This document shows positions 58,001 through 64,000 of a DNA stretch of 64,000 bases, piece after piece (position 1 is the first letter of the stretch; every line of letters starts with the position of its first letter). Under the pieces are notes generated by a model. It saw only the letters and a list, made by a program, of their open reading frames with translations, ran no database searches and was not told the DNA's origin. The DNA is taken from positions 1,674,001-1,738,000 of the forward strand of contig OZ025264.1 of assembly GCA_964019135.1 (NCBI GenBank). The letters run 5' to 3'. This DNA is from Arenicola marina. Lineage: Eukaryota; Annelida; Polychaeta; Arenicolidae. The translations under genes were made by a program, and so were the position numbers.

Positions 58001-58595
58001 TATATATTTTAAATCCCTCCCCCTTTGAACTGGACTAATTAAGGCAGGAGTAGCATAGGTGACAGGATGTGGGAGGGGTTTGTGTTGGACCTTTGGTAGT
58101 CAATGTCGATTGATCACTAGCTGCTTGCTATGGCTAAACATTACTCCTCATAACAATGATAGTACATACATATTTATATTTATTATTAATATTTATACAT
58201 ATGCCCTATATACACATGTTAGGTCGCTTAAGCGCCATCAGGGGAATAGTACCCTTAAACACACCCCCTGCGGAATATATGTCAAATCCGACTTACACTG
58301 TGAGTGTGTAGCCGAAGGCGTAGGTGGCTGAGTTCCGAGTCTGCCAGACAGTGTCAACACCACAGACAGTCACAGCCTCCCAAGTCACAGACACAGGCCT
58401 GTTCAGTTATTTCAAATGATTCATGGTCAATGAAAACCGCATATCACCCTTCAAAACACATTTTATACAGACAGGGTACATCCTGCATTGAAAACGCTTA
58501 TGTAACATATTTATACCACAGGGATGGTGTGAAAATGACGACAACTCGGTGAAAATGACTTTGCATGTCGCACACTTGAAGTACCGGGCGGCCAT
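52051..58595 (-). CDS. Harbinger Myb/SANT-like DNA-binding protein, seven exons, with an internal 28-residue repeat
   Basis: Reconstructed exons on the minus strand: 58595-58517, 57238-57179, 56333-56277, 56113-56057, 53719-53533, 53379-53243 and 52937-52051, giving 487 residues. All junctions have GT-AG borders. The first four introns and the last are phase 1, the fifth is phase 2, and the frame is kept throughout. The N-terminus has a short C8-x2-C11...H23-H24-x-C26 motif that may bind zinc. Exons 5-6 encode a Myb/SANT or trihelix-type domain (NQWPHESVLLLIETYRDH, VWRKIATTMKGQG, DACDRKFRSLKQ then RYKAIMDD). Exon 7 holds four or more 28-residue Ser/Ala/Pro repeats, a basic patch (RRQRKRR) and a C-terminal coil (EDHRRDQAELKELLANSNRI) ending MSKMQ. 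Such proteins bind the transposon ends and bring the transposase into the nucleus. Small exons 2-4 are inferred from splice sites and phase only. Confidence 0.75.
52331..52745. repeat. 84-bp intragenic minisatellite in the Myb-like gene
   Basis: Four complete copies of an 84-bp unit start at about 52394, 52478, 52562 and 52646 (gaactggcgagggaggctga and onward), with partial copies on both sides. The copies differ at one or two sites. Because 84 is a multiple of 3, the repeat stays in frame and adds 28 residues per copy to the protein. It also opens long plus-strand frames (51981-52745, 52343-52858), which are shadows. Confidence 0.92.
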
Positions 58596-58747
58596 GCTTG
58601 TTATCCTCTGCTCTTGTAGCGCCACCGTGCGGGGGCTTGATTTTGATCGCGGCGTACCATACCCCACTTCCGGTTCAAAACCGCACGCGTCCTTGACCAA
58701 TCCGCCAAGTTCAATTCCTTATTTGTCGTTCCGCAGTGAGGGCGATC

Positions 58748-58775
58748 GCGATCTATCGCGCTACGGAACGCACCC
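58748..58775 (-). repeat. Right terminal inverted repeat of the Harbinger element
   Basis: Reading inward on the minus strand the end is gggtgcgttccgtagcgcga and eight more bases, matching the left end at 24 of 28 positions. Further in, gcggaacgaca (about 58725-58735) matches the subterminal cggaacgaca of the left end in the equivalent orientation. Confidence 0.85.
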
Positions 58776-61700
58776 GTGTACTATCCTCAGGGTTTATGTA
58801 CAGGGGGTAGATTGCGCTCGGGGTCGGGTTGGGGTCAGGGTTAGGTACCCTCTTTTTCACCCGCCGCTACACCTGCATTTCGGGTAACGGCCGCCCGCTC
58901 TGTCAAAGCCACATCTGTGCTATCCTTAGGGTTTAGGTACAGGGGGTAGATTGCGCTCGGGGTCGGGTTGGGGTCAGGGTTAGGTACCCTCTTTTTCACC
59001 CGCAGCTTAACCAACATTTCGGGTAACCGCCGCCCGCTCTGTCAATGCCACATCTGTACTATCCTTAGGGTTTAGGTACAGGGGGTAGATTGCGCTCGGG
59101 GTCGGGTTGGGGTCAGGGTTAGATACCCTCTTTTTCACCCGCAGCTACACCTGCATTTCGGGTAACGGCTTCCCGCTCTGTCAATGCTACATCAGCACTA
59201 TCCTTAGGGTTTAGATACAGGGGTTATATTGCGCTTGGGGTCGCGTTGGGGTCAGGGTTAGGTACCCTCTTTTTCACCCGCCGGTACATCTGCATTTCGG
59301 GTAACGGCCGCCCGCTCTGTCAATGCCACATCAGTACTATCCTTAGGGTTTAGGTACAGGGGGTAGATTGCGCTCGGGGTCGGGTTGGCGTCAGGGTTAG
59401 GTACTCTCTTTTTCACCCGCCGCTACACCTGCATTTCCGGTAACGGCCGCCCGCTCTGTCAATGCCACATCTGTACTATCCTTAGGGTTTAGGTACAGGG
59501 GGTAGAACCTGCATTTCGGGTAACGGCCGCCCGCTCTGTCAATGCCACATCTGTACTATCCTTAGGGTTTAGGTACAGGGAGTAGATTGCGGTCGGGGTC
59601 GGGTTGGGGTCAGGGTTTGATACCCTCTTCAACCGCCGCATCACCTGCAATTCGGGTAACGGCCGCCGGCTCTGTCAATGCCACATCTCTACTATCCTTA
59701 GGGTTCAGGTACAGGGGGTAGATTGCGATCGGGGTCGGGTTGGGGTCAGGGTTAGGTACCCTCTTTTTCACCCGCCGCTCCACCTGCATTTCGGGTAACG
59801 GCCGCCCGCTCTGTCAATGCTACATCAGCACTATCCTTAGGGTTTAGGTCCGGGGGGTAGATTGCGCTCGGGGTCGGGTTGGGGGCAGGGTTAAGTACCC
59901 TCTTTTTCACCCGCCGCTACACCTGCATTTCGGGTACCGGCCGCCCGCTCTGTCAATGCCACATCTGTTCTATCCTGAGGGTTTAGATACAGGGGGTAGA
60001 TTGCGCTTGGGGTCGGGTTGGGTTCAGGGTTAGGTACCCTCTTTTTCACCCGCCGCTACACCTGCATTTCGGGTAACGGCCGCCCGCTCTGTCAATGCTA
60101 CATCAGTACTATCCTTAGGGTTTAGGTACAGGGGATAGATTGCGCTCAGGGTCGGGTTGGGGTCAGGGTTAGGTACCCTCGTCTTCACCCGCCGCCCAAC
60201 CTGCATTTCGGTTCACGGCCGCCCGCTCTGTCAATGCCACATCAGTACTATCCTTTAGGGTTTAGGTACAGGGGGTAGATTGCGCTCGGGGTCGGGTTGG
60301 GGTCAGGGTTAGGTACCCTCTTTTTCACCCGCAGCCTAACCTGCATTTCGGTTCACGGCCGCCCCCTCTGGCAATGCCACATCAGTACTATCCCTAGGGT
60401 TTAGGTACAGGGGGTAGATTGCGCTTGGGGTCAGGGTTAGGTACCCTCTTTTTCACCCGCAGCCTAACCTGCATTTCGGTTCACGGCCGCCCCCTCTGGC
60501 AATGCCACATCAGTACTATCCTTAGTGTTTAGGTACAGGGGGTAGATTGCGCTCGGGGTCGGGTTGGGGTCAGGGTTAGGTACCCTGTTTTTCACCCGCA
60601 GCCTAACCTGCATTTCGGTTCACGGCCGCTCGCTCTGTCAATGCCACATCAGTACTATCCTCAGGGTTCAGGTGCAGGGGGTAGATATTGCGGTCAGGGT
60701 CGGGTTGGGGTCAGGGTTAGATACCCTCTTCAACCGCCGCCTCACCTCCATTTCGGGTATCGGCCGCCCGCTTTCTTAAGCCACATCATTACCATCTTCA
60801 GGGTTCAGGCGTAGGGTGTAGATTGCGCTCGGGGTCGGGTTGGGGTCAGGGTTAGGTACCCTCTTTTTCACCCGCCGCTCCACCTGCATTTCGGGTAACG
60901 GCCGCCCACTCTGTCAATGTCACATCTGTACTATCCTTAGGATTTAGGTACAGGGGGTAGATTGCGCTCGGGGCCAGGTTGGGTTCAGGGTTAGGTACCC
61001 TCTTTTTCACCCGCCGCTACACCTGCATTTCGGGTACCAGCCGCCCGCTCTGTCAATGCCACATCTGTTCTATCCTGAGGGTTTAGATACAGGGGGTAGA
61101 TTGCGCTCGGGGTCGGGTTGGGTTCAGGGTTAGGTACCCTCTTTTTCACCCGCCGCTACACCTGCATTTCGGGTAACGGCCGCCCGCTCTGTCAATGCTA
61201 CATCAGTACTATCCTTAGGGTTTAGGTACAGGGGGTAGATTGCGCTCGGGGTCGGGTTGGGGTCAGGGTTAGGTACCCTCTTTTTCACCCGCCGCTACAC
61301 CTGCATTTCGGGTAACGGCCGCCCGCTCTGTCAATGCTACATCAGTACTATCCTTAGGGTTTAGGTACAGGGGGTAGATTGCGCTCGGGGTCGGGTTGGC
61401 GTCAAGGTTAGGTACCCTCTTTTTCACCCGCCGCTACACCTGCATTTCGGGTAACGGCCGCCCGCTCTGTCAATGCCACAGCTGTACTATCCTTAGGGTT
61501 TAGGTACAGGGGGTAGAACCTGCATTTCGGGTAACGGCCGCCCGCTATGTCAATGCCACATCTGTACTATCCTTAAGGTTTAGGCACATGGGGTAGATTA
61601 CGCTCAGGGTCGGGTTGGGGTCAGGGTTAGGTACCCTCTTTTTCACCCGCCGCCACACCTGCATTTCGGGTAATGGCCGCCCGCTCTGTCAATGCCACAT

Positions 61701-64000
61701 CTGTACTATCCTTAGGGTTTAGGTACAGGGGGTAGCTTGCGCTCGGGGTCTCGTTGTGGTCAGGGTTAGGTACCCTCTTTTTCTCCCGCCGCCACTCCTG
61801 CATTTCGGGTAACGGCCGCCCGCTCTGTCAATGCCACATCTGTACTATCCTCAGGGTTTAGTTACAGGGGGTAGATTGCGCTCGGGGTTGGGTTGGGGTC
61901 AGGGTTAGGTACCGTATTTTTCACCCGCCGCTACACCTGCATTTCGGGTAACGGCCGCCCGCTCTGTCACGGCCACATCTGTACTATCCTTAGGGTTTAG
62001 GTACAGGGGGTAGATTGCGCTCGGTGTCGGGTTGGGGTCAGGGTTAGGTACCCTCTTTTTCACCCGCAGCCTAACCAACATTTCGGGTAACGGCCGCCCG
62101 CTCTGTCAATGCCACATCTGTACTATCCTTAGGGTTTAGGTACAGGGGGTAGATTGCGCTCGGGGTCGGGTTGGGGTCAGGGTTAGGTACCCTGTTTTTC
62201 TCCCGCCGCTACACCTGCATTTCGGGTAACGGCCTCCCACTCTGTCAATGCCACATCTGTACTCTTCTTAGGGTTTAGGTACAGGGGGTAGATTGCGCTC
62301 GGGGTCGGGTTCGGGTCAGGGTTAGGTACCCTCTTTTTCACCCGCCGCTGCACCTGCATTTCGGGTAACGGCCGCCCGCTCTGTCAAGGCCACATCTGTA
62401 CTATCCTTAGGGTTTAGGTACAGGGGGTAGATTGCGCTCGGGGTCGGGTTGGGGTCAGGGTTAGGTACCCTCTTTTTCACCCGCAGCCTAACCAACATTT
62501 CGGGTAACCGCCGCCCGCTCTGTCAATGCCACATCTGTACTACCCTTAGGGTTTAGGTACAGGGGGCAGATTGCGCTCGGGGTCGGGTTGGGGTCAGGGT
62601 TAGGTACCCTCTTTTTCACCCGCCGCCTAACCTGCATTTCCGGTAACGGCCGCCCGCTCTGTCAAGGCCACATCAGTACTATCCTTAGGGTTTAGGTACA
62701 GGGGGTAGATTGCGCTCGGGGTCGGGTTGGGGTCAGGGTTAGGTACCCTATTTTTCACCCGCCGCCTCTCCTTTCTTGTGGATTAGGGCCGCCCGCTCTG
62801 TCAATGCCACATCTGTACTATCCTTAGGGTTTAGGTACAGGGGGTAGATTGCGCTCGGGGTCGGGTTGGGGTCAGGGTTAGATACCCTCTTTTTCACCCG
62901 CAGCCTAACTTGCATTTCGGTTCACGGCCGCCCGCTCTGTCAATGTGTCATCAGTACTATCCTTAGGGTTTAGGTACAGGGGGTACATTGCGCTCGGGGT
63001 CGGGTTGGGGTCAGGGTTAAGTACCCTCATTTTCACCCTCCGCTACACCTGCATTTCGGGTAACGGCCGCCCGGTCTGTCAATGCTACATCAGCACTATC
63101 CTTAGGGTTTAGGTCCGGGGGGTAGATTGCGCTCGGGGTCGGGTTGGGGTCAGGGTTAGGTACCCTCTTTTTCACCCGCAGCCTAACCTGCATTTCGGTT
63201 CACGGCCGCCCCCTCTGGCAATGCCACATCAGTACTATCCTTAGTGTTTAGGTACAGGGGGTAGATTGCGCTCGGGGTCGGGTTGGGGTCAGGGTTAGGT
63301 ACCCTGTTTTTCACCCGCAGCCTAACCTGCATTTCGGTTCACGGCCGCTCGCTCTGTCAATGCCACATCAGTACTATCCTCAGGGTTCAGGTGCAGGGGG
63401 TAGATATTGCGGTCAGGGTCGGGTTGGGGTCAGGGTTAGATACCCTCTTCAACCGCCGCCTCACCTCCATTTCGGGTATCGGCCGCCCGCTTTCTTAAGC
63501 CACATCATTACCATCTTCAGGGTTCAGGCGTAGGGTGTAGATTGCGCTCGGGGTCGGGTTGGGGTCAGGGTTAGCTACCCTCTTCTTCACCCGCCGCCTC
63601 ACCTGCATTTCGGATTACGGCCGCCCGCTCTGTCAATGCTACATCAGTACTATCCTTAGGGTTCATGTACAGGGGGTATATTGCGCTTGGGGTCTGGTTG
63701 GGGTAAGGGTTAGGTACCCTCTGTTTCACCCGCCGCGTCACTTCCCTTGTGCATAAGGGCCGCCCGCTCTCTTAAGCCACATCGTTACCATGTTTACGGT
63801 TCAGGCGTGCGGTGTAGACTACATTCAGGGTTGGGTTGGGATCATGGTTAGGTACCCTTATTCTCACCCGCCGCTACACCTCCATTTCGGGTAAGGGCCG
63901 CCCGCTCTGGCAAGGCCACATCATGATCATCTTCAGGGTTCTTGCGTACGGTGTAGATGACGCTGAGCGCTGGGTTGGTGGGTCGATTAAATACTGCGTT
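58776..64000. repeat. 139-bp satellite with telomere-like motifs, right block, about 37 copies
   Basis: This continues the array of 44200-47692 in the same orientation and reaches the window end. It includes the same variants as the left block: cagcctaaccaacatttcgg monomers, and a truncated monomer reading gggggtagaacctgcatttc near 59502, 61509 and also at 47355. A block of about 290 bp at about 60540-60830 is repeated at about 63259-63549, 2719 bp on, giving identical 71-codon frames. Divergent monomers with cttgtgcataagggccgccc appear near 63740. The last monomers before 64000 are the most degenerate, suggesting the array edge is near. Confidence 0.95.

Larger units (their letters stand above)
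47696..58775. mobile_element. PIF/Harbinger DNA transposon, 11.08 kb, apparently intact
   Basis: Both ends start gggtgcgttccgta as inverted repeats. The similarity extends over 28 bp with 24 matches (left 47696-47723, right 58748-58775). The element interrupts a satellite monomer: the left flank reads gccacatctg and the right flank (g)tgtactatcc, against cacatctgtactatcc in intact monomers. The implied 3-bp duplication is ctg/gtg with one mismatch. It encodes a DDE transposase (plus strand, from 47813) and a Myb/SANT-like protein (minus strand, from 58595), convergent, each starting close to an end. No disabling mutation is visible in the reconstructed exons. Confidence 0.9.

Noticed and set aside
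58284..58400. Extra exon of the Myb-like gene ending at a strong gtaagt donor
   Set aside because: The available acceptors either bring in a stop or change the phase needed by the next exon, so I did not include it. RNA data could change this.

Overview
This is a repeat-dominated window of an animal nuclear genome. The evidence is spliced genes with GT-AG introns, Ty3/Gypsy, DIRS-like and PIF/Harbinger elements, long satellites, foldback repeats, and one chromosomal gene with a type II membrane glycosyltransferase layout. Nothing looks prokaryotic. The single-exon gene resembles a core beta-1,2-xylosyltransferase (GT61). That fits an invertebrate, for example a mollusc or another lophotrochozoan or marine animal, but the species cannot be fixed from this window.

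Layout: (1) 1-908 is AT-rich DNA with short duplicated segments. (2) 909-12155 is a 58-bp GC-rich satellite of about 194 copies with higher-order structure. (3) 12156-20240 is a run of unrelated tandem arrays (15, 37, 28, 21/42, 70, 35, 11 and 20 bp units), with a decayed LINE-like tail and a tRNA-like SINE among them. (4) 20448-28799 is a nearly intact Ty3/Gypsy element with GACA target duplications, inserted into a small dispersed repeat; an uninterrupted copy of that repeat lies at 34768-35095. (5) 28997-30710 holds the only convincing host gene, a GT61 glycosyltransferase, followed by AT-rich 3' sequence. (6) 32630-35095 is dense in foldback and MITE-like repeats. (7) 35096-36467 is a broken DIRS-like retroelement on the minus strand. 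(8) 36680-38030 is a minisatellite of about 42 bp. (9) 38102-39945 and 41953-42931 are two segments bounded by inverted repeats. (10) 44200-64000 is a satellite of about 139 bp with telomere-like motifs, split by an 11.08-kb PIF/Harbinger transposon (47696-58775).

The Harbinger element is the most complete system here. It has imperfect 28-bp terminal inverted repeats and a two-exon DDE transposase on the plus strand, beginning 117 bp inside the left end. A seven-exon Myb/SANT-like gene on the minus strand begins 180 bp inside the right end. The two genes converge. In this superfamily the transposase and the Myb-like protein act together, so the element carries both parts of a potentially autonomous transposon. 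Features that stand out are a GC-AG intron in the transposase, a short C2HC cysteine/histidine motif at the start of the Myb-like protein, and an in-frame 84-bp minisatellite in its last exon.

Many very long open frames in the window (up to about 750 codons) come from tandem repeats whose units contain no stops. They are not treated as genes.
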